12,868 nucleotides of DNA from an uncultured Sutterella sp. (GCA_934249275.1 CAKQKT010000058.1:1-12868); one strand, 5' to 3'; counted from the stretch's first letter, positions 1 through 6,059 are shown. Translations and numbers: made by a program. Notes: generated from the sequence alone by a model not told the origin.

Positions 1-41
1 CCATCGAATGCATTGGCTACGCTCTGGGCTGGCTTGAGTAA
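1..41 (+). CDS. C-terminal tail of an upstream plus-strand gene (partial)
   Basis: Reading frame 3 is open from the left edge to a TAA at 39-41 and would end the protein in IECIGYALGWLE. The stop lies inside the stem-loop of a good intrinsic terminator at 24-57, which supports a plus-strand gene ending here. Frame 1 is also open, to a TAG at 58-60, so the frame is not certain. Too little is present to name a family; the tail is hydrophobic. Confidence 0.35.
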   Translation, partial: IECIGYALGWLE

Positions 42-57
42 GCTCAGTTATTTTTTA
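24..57 (+). terminator. Intrinsic terminator of the left-edge gene
   Basis: CTGGGCT (24-30) pairs with AGCTCAG (41-47), a 7-bp stem with one G-U pair. It is followed by a T-rich run at 48-57 with six consecutive Ts. The T-run is on the plus-strand side, so it ends plus-strand transcription. It contains the likely TAA stop of the left-edge gene. Confidence 0.6.
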
Positions 58-94
58 TAGATGCGTTTGCCCTGGATGGACGGCGGTTCTTGCA

Positions 95-508
95 TCAGTG
101 ACGGAACTGCACGTGGCTGAGCACCCACAGGGCGCAGACAAGCACCAGGATGGCGCCGGCGGTCATGAGCATGAAGACCGGCGTCATGTGTTCCACGTCG
201 ACTACGATGTATCGGGCGACTGCAACGATGGCGAGGGCTACGGGAGTTCGAATCGGGATTTCGCGGGTGCCGAGTGCGGACCCCTTTACCATGGAAAGAA
301 TTTCGATGTAAAGAAAGAGCAAAAGAAGATCGCCGAGGCTGGCCTTCTCAAGCTCGGCCATGCTCCAGATCGAAGAGCAGATTCCGATCAGGGCTGCGAC
401 AGCAATTGCCACGAGCGCAAAGCCCTGAGCAAATGTCAGAATGGAGTTGAACTTGTCGACGGCGCCGGGAAGCGGCGCCGTCTTGGCTGTTAGATCTGAA
501 TTCATCAT
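95..508 (-). CDS. psiE: PsiE-family inner-membrane protein
   Basis: The 137-residue protein looks like the phosphate-starvation-inducible PsiE family, whose function is unknown. A short polar N-terminus is followed by about four hydrophobic segments (roughly residues 22-47, 58-76, 88-105 and 108-131). The family hallmarks are the acidic membrane stretch LLLLFLYIEILSMV and, after a short loop, IPIRTPVALAIVAVARYIVVD. Length is normal for the family. Two ATGs are adjacent at 508 and 505 and neither has a clear Shine-Dalgarno sequence; the first is used here. The gene starts 56 bp after metQ on the same strand with no terminator between them, so it may be read through from metQ, although that gap is AT-rich enough to hold its own promoter. 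The family assignment is fairly secure. The symbol is by family resemblance only, and phosphate control is not evident here. Confidence 0.75.
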   Translation of the reverse strand: MMNSDLTAKTAPLPGAVDKFNSILTFAQGFALVAIAVAALIGICSSIWSMAELEKASLGDLLLLFLYIEILSMVKGSALGTREIPIRTPVALAIVAVARYIVVDVEHMTPVFMLMTAGAILVLVCALWVLSHVQFRH

Positions 509-564
509 GGTGATAGAAAATATTTATGGAAAACAAATATATGTTTATCCATTGCATATTAGCA

Positions 565-1365
565 TCACCAGGCGCAGATCATGCCTCCGTTGAAGCGCTT
601 TGCAACAAATGCCTTGACTTCAGGGGAGTGGTAGCACTTGACGAACTTGGCGACCCAGGGCTTGTCAGCGTCTTCCGCTCGCACACAGAGGATATTTGCG
701 TAGGGACCGTCGGGGCGTTCCTGAGCAATGCCGTCCTTGGCAGGAGTAAGACCGGCAGGTTCCGCGTAACTGGCGTTGATGGCGGCGGCGTCGAGGTCTT
801 CAAGACTGCGCGGCAGCTGTGCGGAATCGAGTTCAATGATGCGGATCTTCTTGGGGTTGTCCGTGATGTTCAGCACGGTGGCTCGAATGCCGGCTTTCGG
901 ATCAAGTTTGATAAGTCCCTTTTCCTCCAGCATGTGGAGTGCGCGGCTTGCATTTGTCGGGTCGTTCGGAATGCCGACTCGAGCTCCGTTCGGGAGGTCC
1001 GTCAGAGCCTTGTAGCCCTTGCGCGTGTAGTAGGTCAGCGGAAAGGTGATGGTCGGGGCGGCAGCGACGAGCTTGTAGCCGCGGTCCTCATTCTGCTGAT
1101 CCATGTAGGGCTTGTGCTGGAAGGAGTTGATGTCCAGATCGCCTGCCACGAGTGCGGCGTTGGGTTGCACGAAGTCGTTGAATTCGACGATGCGGATCTT
1201 CATTCCCTGCTTTTCTGCAATTCCCTTGACGACTTCCATGATTTCTGCGTGCGGGCCGGCGGTTACGCCGACGACAATGGTTTTTTCTGCGGCGATAACA
1301 GAGAGAGGAATGCTGCCGACAATGGCAAGAATGCCGGCGGCGGCGACGAGGCTGCGACGTTTCAT
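565..1365 (-). CDS. metQ: Methionine ABC transporter substrate-binding protein MetQ
   Basis: The 266-residue protein belongs to the MetQ/NlpA family, which captures methionine in the periplasm and passes it to the MetNI membrane complex. Residues 1-26 are a signal peptide: MKRR, a hydrophobic core, then VIAAE with cleavage near 25-26. There is no lipobox cysteine, so unlike E. coli MetQ it should be a soluble periplasmic protein. Family motifs include VGVTAGPHAEIME, a DLDINSFQHKPYMD segment and VGIPNDPTNASRAL. Length is normal. The ATG at 1365 follows an AAGGA ribosome-binding site at 8-nt spacing. The gene is downstream of metI on the same strand, but a strong terminator lies between them, so its own promoter is likely. 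Substrate is inferred from family and neighbours; closely related proteins can prefer D-methionine or other small ligands. Confidence 0.92.
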   Translation of the reverse strand: MKRRSLVAAAGILAIVGSIPLSVIAAEKTIVVGVTAGPHAEIMEVVKGIAEKQGMKIRIVEFNDFVQPNAALVAGDLDINSFQHKPYMDQQNEDRGYKLVAAAPTITFPLTYYTRKGYKALTDLPNGARVGIPNDPTNASRALHMLEEKGLIKLDPKAGIRATVLNITDNPKKIRIIELDSAQLPRSLEDLDAAAINASYAEPAGLTPAKDGIAQERPDGPYANILCVRAEDADKPWVAKFVKCYHSPEVKAFVAKRFNGGMICAW

Positions 1366-1482
1366 AATGACTGTCCTTTGCGGGAGCGAGGGGTCCCATA
1401 GTTGTAGTATTTCGGCATTATGCTAGCTTGCGACGCAGGCGGTTGCGGAGAATAAACGGTTCTTGATTCCGACGGAGCGAGA

Positions 1483-1507
1483 TACGTCAAACGTCTCATA
1501 AGACGTT
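1483..1507 (-). promoter_or_regulatory. Inverted repeat and possible -35 box upstream of metQ
   Basis: AACGTCT (1490-1496) and AGACGTT (1501-1507) form a perfect 7-bp inverted repeat around CATA. On the minus strand the next bases include TTGACG (1488-1483), a good -35 match, but no convincing -10 lies 17 bp further on. The arms resemble the E. coli MetJ half-site AGACGTCT, but MetJ is not expected in betaproteobacteria. It lies between the metI terminator and metQ, where a metQ operator would be expected. Function is inferred from position only. Confidence 0.35.
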
Positions 1508-1524
1508 CTGCCTAGGCTGAATAC

Positions 1525-1556
1525 AAAAAAGCGCACCGTTTTAGCGGTGCGCTTTT
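1525..1556 (-). terminator. Strong intrinsic terminator after metI
   Basis: GCGCACCG (1531-1538) pairs perfectly with CGGTGCGC (1545-1552), with a 6-nt loop and extra A-T pairs at the base. On the minus strand the stem is followed by six Ts (1530-1525). It lies 17 bp beyond the metI stop and before metQ. The plus-strand side has only four Ts. Confidence 0.88.
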
Positions 1557-1573
1557 GATGACGCTTGAGGCGC

Positions 1574-2227
1574 TTACTTGTGAGAGATGCGGCGCACGAT
1601 CCAGTCGCCGAAACTCTGAATGCCCTGGACAAGGACAATCAGCACAAGCACGACAGTCCACATGACTTCAGGCATGAAGCGCTGGTAGCCGTAGCGGATG
1701 CCCAGGTCGCCGAGACCGCCGCCGCCAACGGCGCCTGCCATGGCCGAGTAACCGATCAGGCTGATGATGGAGATCGTCAGACCAGCCACAATGCCGGGCA
1801 TGGCTTCCGGAAGCAGAACCTTCGTGATGATCTGCATGTTCGAAGCTCCCATGGACTGAGCAGCTTCGACGAGCCCCTTGTCGACTTCGCGAAGGCTCGT
1901 TTCAACGATTCTGGCGATGAAGGGCGCAACCGAAAGCGTCAGCGGAACGATGGCGGCTGCGGTGCCGATCGAGGAGCCGACGATGAGTCGGGTGAACGGA
2001 ATGATCGCCACAAGGAGGATGATGAACGGCACGGAGCGGAGTGCGTTGATGATCGTTCCCAGAATGGCGTTGAAGCCCGGCATCGGAAGGAAGGACTTTC
2101 GGTCCGTCACAAAGAGCAGAATGCCGAGAGGAATGCCGGCGAGAGCGCCGATGCCGCCGGAGATGGCGACCATGATGATCGTTTCAAGGAAGGAGTCCCA
2201 GATCATCTGAATGAGATTACTTGACAT
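1574..2227 (-). CDS. metI: Methionine ABC transporter permease MetI
   Basis: With this start the protein is 217 residues, the same length as E. coli MetI, and it matches it throughout. About five membrane segments are visible, with the family segment NALRSVPFIILL (residues 61-72), IPFTRLIVGSSIG and the cytoplasmic EAA loop at about 121-141 (EAAQSMGASN...PEAMPG) that contacts the ATPase. It forms the membrane channel of the MetNIQ importer. The start is one of two tandem ATGs (2230 and 2227). The second is preferred because GAGGAG lies 7 nt before it, against 4 nt for the first. A TTG at 2242 is also in frame but would put the Shine-Dalgarno inside the gene. The start overlaps the metN stop by 11 bp, so metN and metI are translationally coupled. 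Confidence 0.93.
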   Translation of the reverse strand: MSSNLIQMIWDSFLETIIMVAISGGIGALAGIPLGILLFVTDRKSFLPMPGFNAILGTIINALRSVPFIILLVAIIPFTRLIVGSSIGTAAAIVPLTLSVAPFIARIVETSLREVDKGLVEAAQSMGASNMQIITKVLLPEAMPGIVAGLTISIISLIGYSAMAGAVGGGGLGDLGIRYGYQRFMPEVMWTVVLVLIVLVQGIQSFGDWIVRRISHK

Positions 2228-3266
2228 CATTGATCTCCTCAACGACCACGCCGTTGTCCTTCAGGAATTTAACAGCTTCAAGGAACACGCTCGTTTCAGC
2301 CTCAACGAGCACGGTGAGAGAGCCGAGGGTCAGCCCTTGGACATCGTCGACGGTGCCTCGGAGGATGTTGAAGTCGATGTTGAAGCGGCGGGAGCATTCG
2401 GAAATGACAGGACGCGTGACCTCGTTGCCCGAGAATGCAAGGCGAAGCAGGAAGACTGCGTCGCTGTTTGGATGGTTTTCGCGAGCTTTGCGGAAACGCT
2501 CCAGAATGGAGGTCGGCATGTCGCGAGCCATGACGTTGCCGATCAGTGCTTTCGTGGTTTCATGCTGAGGAGCCATGAAGATGTCGACGACATTTCCCTG
2601 TTCGACAATCTTGCCGTAGTTCATGACGACGACACGGTTGCAGATCTGCTTTACGACCTGCATTTCGTGGGTAATCATGACGATCGTGAGACCGAGCTCC
2701 TTGTTGATGCGCTTGAGAAGCGCCAGGGTGGCGACGGTCGTTTCAGGGTCAAGCGCTGAAGTGGCTTCGTCGGAAAGAAGAACCTTCGGGTCGTTCGTCA
2801 GGGCGCGGGCAATGCCTACGCGCTGCTTCTGGCCGCCGGAAAGCTGGGAGGGATACTTGTGGGCATGCTCGGTGAGGCCGACGAGCTTGAGAAGAGGCTC
2901 GACCTTTTCACGGATGACATCCTTGGGGGTGCCGACGAGCTCAAGCGGAAGCGCGACGTTGTCATAGACCGTGCGCGAGCTCAGAAGGTTGAAGTGCTGG
3001 AAAATCATGCCGATGCTGCGGCGGGTGTCGCGAAGCTCGTTTTCAGAGAGCTCGGTTAGGTTCTTGCCGTCGACTGTGACGGTGCCTTCGGTCGGACGGT
3101 TGAGAAGGTTGATGCAGCGCACGAGGGTGCTCTTGCCTGCGCCGGAACGACCGATGATGCCGAAGATCTCGCCGGGGCGGATTTCGATCGAGACGTCGTC
3201 GAGGGCCTTGAATTCCCGTCCCTCAGGCGTCTTGTATGCCTGGGTTATGTGTTCAAGCTTGATCAT
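2217..3266 (-). CDS. metN: Methionine import ATP-binding protein MetN
   Basis: The 349-residue ABC ATPase powers the MetNIQ importer. Visible motifs are Walker A GRSGAGKST (39-47), Q-loop glutamine 90, signature LSGGQ (142-146), Walker B KVLLSDE (161-167) with the D-loop SALD, and switch histidine 200. After about residue 260 there is a C-terminal NIL domain, which in E. coli MetN binds cytoplasmic methionine and shuts transport down (trans-inhibition). Length matches the family (about 343-350). The ATG at 3266 gives the usual MIKLEHITQ start, although the Shine-Dalgarno is weak. It is the first gene of metN-metI. Its upstream region holds two inverted repeats (3296-3319 and 3384-3398) that could be control sites. 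Confidence 0.95.
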   Translation of the reverse strand: MIKLEHITQAYKTPEGREFKALDDVSIEIRPGEIFGIIGRSGAGKSTLVRCINLLNRPTEGTVTVDGKNLTELSENELRDTRRSIGMIFQHFNLLSSRTVYDNVALPLELVGTPKDVIREKVEPLLKLVGLTEHAHKYPSQLSGGQKQRVGIARALTNDPKVLLSDEATSALDPETTVATLALLKRINKELGLTIVMITHEMQVVKQICNRVVVMNYGKIVEQGNVVDIFMAPQHETTKALIGNVMARDMPTSILERFRKARENHPNSDAVFLLRLAFSGNEVTRPVISECSRRFNIDFNILRGTVDDVQGLTLGSLTVLVEAETSVFLEAVKFLKDNGVVVEEINDVK

Positions 3267-3295
3267 TTTTTGTCTTTGTGCGTACGAATCGCGAA

Positions 3296-3319
3296 AGGTA
3301 AAGTTCGGACAGTTTACCT
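3296..3319 (-). promoter_or_regulatory. Inverted repeat in the metN leader
   Basis: AGGTAAA (3296-3302) and TTTACCT (3313-3319) are perfect 7-bp arms separated by 10 bp. The inner end is 29 bp upstream of the metN ATG. It could be a DNA operator or, with its 10-nt loop, a leader hairpin. No regulator can be named from the sequence. Confidence 0.35.
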
Positions 3320-3383
3320 GTTGTGTGTGGCGACGGGAGGGAAAACGCGGAGAAATAGGAACTTTGTTGAGGTATTACCGCCG

Positions 3384-3398
3384 CGTGCAAATTGCACG
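3384..3398 (-). promoter_or_regulatory. 15-bp palindrome upstream of metN
   Basis: CGTGCAA-A-TTGCACG is a perfect 7-bp inverted repeat with one central base, typical of a dimeric repressor site. On the minus strand it lies between a weak TTCGTG and a TAATAC spaced 17 bp apart, so it could occupy a promoter spacer. No T-run follows, so it is not a terminator. The regulator is unknown. Confidence 0.4.
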
Positions 3399-3401
3399 AA
3401 T

Positions 3402-3435
3402 AAAAAAAATCCCGCAGACCGATTGTCAGCAGGAT
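3402..3435 (-). terminator. Intrinsic terminator of the tRNA-Lys operon
   Basis: On the minus strand ATCCTGC (3435-3429) pairs with GCGGGAT (3415-3409), including one T-G pair. Inside, GAC pairs with GTC around an AATCG loop. Eight Ts follow (3409-3402). It is 15 bp beyond the CCA end of tRNA-Lys(CTT). Confidence 0.75.
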
Positions 3436-3450
3436 CATTTTGAGGTTGTG

Positions 3451-3526
3451 TGGTGGGAACGCAGGGATTCGAACCCTGGACCGACGGATTAAGAGTCCGC
3501 TGCTCTACCAACTGAGCTACGTTCCC
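3451..3526 (-). tRNA. tRNA-Lys (anticodon CTT)
   Basis: A 76-nt cloverleaf on the minus strand. The acceptor stem is GGGAACG pairing with CGTTCCC, followed by discriminator A and an encoded CCA at 3453-3451. The anticodon loop is CTCTTAA with anticodon CTT at 3493-3491, reading AAG. The T-arm carries GGTTCGAATCC. The D-arm has the usual AGCTCAGTTGGTAGAGC. It is second in a two-gene tRNA operon, 25 bp after tRNA-Lys(TTT). Confidence 0.95.
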
Positions 3527-3551
3527 ATTCCAAATTGTCCGCAGTTAATCG

Positions 3552-3627
3552 TGGTGGGTCGTGCGGGACTCGAACCCACGACCAACGGATTAAAAGTCCG
3601 CTGCTCTACCAACTGAGCTAACGACCC
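3552..3627 (-). tRNA. tRNA-Lys (anticodon TTT)
   Basis: A 76-nt cloverleaf on the minus strand. Acceptor GGGTCGT pairs with ACGACCC, then A and an encoded CCA at 3554-3552. The anticodon loop is CTTTTAA with anticodon TTT at 3594-3592. The D-arm and anticodon stem match the neighbouring tRNA-Lys(CTT), which points to an old duplication, while the acceptor and T-stems differ. Position 34 of this tRNA is a known target of MnmA, encoded at 7002-8090. Confidence 0.96.
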
Positions 3628-3676
3628 GTTTGCCGTAGTAGTCACAAACGACGTGAACAACTAACTGAGGAAACGA

Positions 3677-3705
3677 ATTATGCACGTCCTTTTTCACGGT
3701 GTCAA
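3677..3705 (-). promoter_or_regulatory. Sigma70 promoter of the tRNA-Lys pair
   Basis: On the minus strand there is a perfect -35 TTGACA (3705-3700), a 17-bp spacer, and a -10 CATAAT (3682-3677). Transcription should begin near 3670, about 40 nt before the first tRNA. The near-consensus sequence fits strong stable-RNA expression. Confidence 0.85.
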
Positions 3706-3776
3706 TAGTGCGCAAGAAAAAAAGTTTTGACTGACGATGAAAAAGATAATAGTCAGGCCAGTCGAAATAGAATGTA

Positions 3777-3818
3777 AAAGTGTACTTTGTTAGGGTAAAC
3801 ACTAACAAAGTACACCTT
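3777..3818. repeat. Long perfect inverted repeat between the tRNA promoter and recA
   Basis: GTGTACTTTGTTAG (3780-3793) is exactly complementary to CTAACAAAGTACAC (3802-3815), with an 8-bp centre. Adding one mismatch lengthens the arms to 17 bp. No T-run directly follows on either strand, so it is not a standard terminator. It lies about 200 bp upstream of recA and about 70 bp upstream of the tRNA -35 box. It could be an operator, a cruciform or a relic of an element end. I do not recognise it. Confidence 0.6.
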
Positions 3819-4015
3819 GGCAAGCGGATTTTTTTCAGGCATCATGACGGTGTCGATAGAGGTGGCGGATGCAATCAAATCCATGCCTCGCAAGTGATAA
3901 CGATGATCCTTTGTGCATCAAGGGTAGCGAAATGATCCTGTCATTTTGGAAATAAATCGTTTGTCATCATCAAATAGATATTTAGTATTGAAACTCTTTG
4001 AGACAGGAGTCCGTC
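3819..4015 (+). promoter_or_regulatory. recA upstream region with a weak promoter candidate
   Basis: The best promoter match is TTGTCA (3961-3966) with TAGTAT (3983-3988) at 16-bp spacing; both are imperfect. An 8-bp direct repeat ATGATCCT occurs at 3903-3910 and 3932-3939. I see no CTGT-N8-ACAG LexA site anywhere in the interval. A GGAG ribosome-binding site at 4006-4009 precedes the recA ATG by 6 nt. Confidence 0.35.
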
Positions 4016-5128
4016 ATGGCTGCCAAGTCCGCGAATCCGACCCGCCCCGGTCGTTGCGAAGGGGAAGAACGCAAGAAGGCTTTGAGCGTTGCCCTTGCCA
4101 ATATTGAAAAGCAGTTCGGCAAGGGTGCCATCATGCGCATGGCCGATGGTGCTGAAGTTGAGGATATTGAAACGGTGTCCACGGGTTCTCTGGGCCTTGA
4201 CCTTGCTCTCGGGGTGGGCGGCCTTCCCCGCGGACGCATTATCGAAGTGTTCGGTCCGGAATCCTCCGGCAAGACGACGCTTGCTCTTCAGGTCATCGCT
4301 GAAATGCAGAAGACCGGCGGCACTTGCGCCTTCATCGACGCGGAACATGCGCTTGACGTTCAATATGCCCAGCGTCTCGGCGTTCAGCTCGCCGATCTGT
4401 TGATCTCCCAGCCTGATACGGGCGAACAGGCTCTTGAGATTACGGATGCGCTCGTGCGTTCGGGTTCCGTCGACCTGATCGTCGTCGACTCGGTCGCTGC
4501 ATTGACGCCTAAGAGTGAAATCGAAGGCGACATGGGCGATGCGCTGCCCGGCCTCCAGGCTCGTCTGATGTCTCAGGCTCTGCGCAAGCTCACGGGCTCG
4601 ATCACGAAGACGAAGTCGATGGTGATTTTCATCAACCAGATCCGTATGAAGATCGGCGGCTATGGCAATCCGGAAACGACGACGGGCGGCAATGCGCTCA
4701 AGTTCTACAGTTCCGTGCGCCTTGACATCCGCCGCATCGGCGCCATCAAGAAGGGCGATGAGGTCATCGGCAATGAAACCCGCGTCAAGGTTGTCAAGAA
4801 CAAGGTTGCTCCTCCGTTCAAGCAGGCTGAGTTTGACATCCTCTACGGCGAGGGCATCTCCCGCTTCGGCGAGATCATCGACATCGGCACCGAACTCAAC
4901 GTCCTTGAAAAGTCGGGCGCCTGGTATTCCTACAATGGCCAGCGACTCGGCCAGGGCAAGGAGAATGTGCGCGACCTCCTCAAGCAGCGTCCCGATCTCA
5001 GCGGCGAGATCGAGCAGAAGATTCGCGAGATGAAGGGCATTCATCTCAAGAGCATCTCTGCTGTTGAAGGCGAGGAGGAGATGCCGGAAGACGATCTGCC
5101 TCCGGCCGATGCTGATATCGATCTGTAA
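4016..5128 (+). CDS. recA: Recombinase RecA
   Basis: The 370-residue protein is the strand-exchange recombinase that coats single-stranded DNA, pairs it with a homologue and triggers SOS cleavage of LexA-type repressors. Visible motifs are Walker [10 protein letters not shown] (80-88), catalytic glutamate E110 in FIDAEHALD, Walker B LIVVDS (154-159) and loop L1 near 170-182. Loop L2 is near 209-224. L2 reads [15 protein letters not shown], one residue shorter than [16 protein letters not shown] of E. coli, with tyrosine 216 nearest to E. coli F203. The C-terminus is acidic, as usual. The N-terminus is about 13 residues longer than in E. coli. The ATG at 4016 has GGAG at 6-nt spacing; an in-frame TTG at 3998 lies before that site and is rejected. 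recX follows on the same strand. Confidence 0.98.
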   Translation: MAAKSANPTRPGRCEGEERKKALSVALANIEKQFGKGAIMRMADGAEVEDIETVSTGSLGLDLALGVGGLPRGRIIEVFGPESSGKTTLALQVIAEMQKTGGTCAFIDAEHALDVQYAQRLGVQLADLLISQPDTGEQALEITDALVRSGSVDLIVVDSVAALTPKSEIEGDMGDALPGLQARLMSQALRKLTGSITKTKSMVIFINQIRMKIGGYGNPETTTGGNALKFYSSVRLDIRRIGAIKKGDEVIGNETRVKVVKNKVAPPFKQAEFDILYGEGISRFGEIIDIGTELNVLEKSGAWYSYNGQRLGQGKENVRDLLKQRPDLSGEIEQKIREMKGIHLKSISAVEGEEEMPEDDLPPADADIDL

Positions 5129-5136
5129 GAGACGGA

Positions 5137-5150
5137 CGGTCCTCGGACCG
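5137..5150 (+). other. Hairpin just after recA
   Basis: CGGTC-CTCG-GACCG forms a 5-bp GC-rich stem with a tetraloop, 9 bp after the recA stop. No T-run follows, so it is not a full intrinsic terminator. It could protect the recA mRNA 3' end or weaken readthrough into recX; in E. coli a leaky terminator lies at the equivalent position. Confidence 0.5.
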
Positions 5151-5168
5151 AACTGATGAACGGCTTCT

Positions 5169-5210
5169 GGGAAAGGGGATGGTCCGGACATGGGGACTGT
5201 CCCCTTTCCC
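5169..5210. repeat. REP-like palindrome in the recA-recX spacer
   Basis: GGGAAAGGGGA (5169-5179) is exactly complementary to TCCCCTTTCCC (5200-5210) with a 20-nt loop. The loop holds a second palindrome, GTCCGGAC (5182-5189), and GGGGAC-T-GTCCCC (5192-5204) gives an alternative hairpin. Nested G-rich intergenic palindromes of this kind resemble REP elements. No second copy lies in this window, so that identity is a guess. Confidence 0.5.
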
Positions 5211-5234
5211 GTATAACGCAAGCGGGAATGGAAT

Positions 5235-6059
5235 ATGGGAAAGAATTGGGAAGAAGGGGAGCTCTTTGTCTGGGGAGACGACGGGCTCGTGCCGGCGGAC
5301 GCGCCTTCTGCAAATGCCGGGGCTGTCGCAGAGCATTTGCCTGACGTCAAATCTCTTTTCGAGACCTCTCTCGTGCGCAATGCCGTCGAGCCGTCGGTGC
5401 GCCGGGTTGGACGCGGTTCAGGCCTGGGGGAAATAGTCACCGCTGTTGATGACATTTCGGGTATTGTGCGAACGGCGCCCAAGGTGCTTCCTCGTCGTCA
5501 GCGGAGCACTTACACGAGCGACGACGATTTCTGCAATGACCCGGAGGAGCTTGAACGCCGGCGTGCGGAGACAAAGTCGGCACGACAGAAAAAAGAGAGG
5601 CCAAGCCTTTTTGCCAGGGCGATCGGTGCGCTTGCTCGCCGCGAATATTCAAGGCGGGATCTGGAGGCCAAGCTGCGGCGTTCTCTTGTGGAAGGAGAGG
5701 ATCCTGATGAGGTCGGACGAGTGCTTGATCGACTTGAGGAGGCCGGTTATTTGTCCGATGCTCGCTTTGCCGAAACCCGCGTCCGATCTCGGGCCCGCCT
5801 TATGGGAGATGCACGCATTCGCAGGGAGTTGCGTCAGTGCGGCGTGTCGAGCGAGCATGTCGATTCGGCAATGGAGGAGATTGAGGAGTCTGAGGAGGTG
5901 CGGGCATACCGTTTGTGGGCCAGGCGATTTGGAGAGTTGCCGAAGGATCGCAAGGAGCGAGACCGACAGGTGCGCTTTCTGATGTACCGTGGTTTCAGCA
6001 TGTCGGCGGTCAGTCGTGTGCTCAAGGGATCCGTTGAGCCGCCGGACGACATGGCCTAA
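5235..6059 (+). CDS. recX: RecX-family recombination regulator with an N-terminal extension
   Basis: The 274-residue protein has a RecX domain at about residues 123-265. Its helical repeats begin AIGALARREYSRRDLEAKLRR, followed by LDRLEEAGYLSDARFAETRVRSRA and ending at RFLMYRGFSMSAVSRVLKG. RecX binds RecA filaments and modulates, usually inhibits, their activity. Family members are normally about 150-170 residues. Here about 120 extra N-terminal residues come first: an acidic start, a middle with few features, and a charged stretch (EELERRRAETKSARQKKER) leading into the domain. I see no good internal start at the domain boundary, so the extension is probably translated. The ATG at 5235 has only a modest GGGAATGGA upstream. 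The gene lies 106 bp after recA, separated by two hairpins. Confidence 0.88.
   Translation: MGKNWEEGELFVWGDDGLVPADAPSANAGAVAEHLPDVKSLFETSLVRNAVEPSVRRVGRGSGLGEIVTAVDDISGIVRTAPKVLPRRQRSTYTSDDDFCNDPEELERRRAETKSARQKKERPSLFARAIGALARREYSRRDLEAKLRRSLVEGEDPDEVGRVLDRLEEAGYLSDARFAETRVRSRARLMGDARIRRELRQCGVSSEHVDSAMEEIEESEEVRAYRLWARRFGELPKDRKERDRQVRFLMYRGFSMSAVSRVLKGSVEPPDDMA

Noticed and set aside
526..1401. 291-codon plus-strand frame opposite metQ
   Set aside because: It is a shadow of metQ. The minus-strand protein has a signal peptide and clear MetQ motifs, while this frame has none.
1565..2224. 219-codon plus-strand frame opposite metI
   Set aside because: Rich in D, H, R and N with no domain; antisense to a clear MetI.
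2228..2242. TTG start for metI at 2242
   Set aside because: It would place the GAGGAG ribosome-binding site inside the gene. The tandem ATGs just downstream are correctly spaced and give the family's usual length.
3267..3401. SAM-type riboswitch in the metN leader
   Set aside because: Only simple inverted repeats are present. I see none of the conserved core of S-box, SAM-II or SAH riboswitches.
3998..4015. TTG start for recA at 3998
   Set aside because: The GGAG site lies after it and is ideally spaced from the ATG at 4016.
3941..5482. 513-codon open frame on the minus strand across recA
   Set aside because: It lies entirely antisense to an unmistakable recA, has low-complexity composition and matches no family. 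It is a by-product of recA codon usage.
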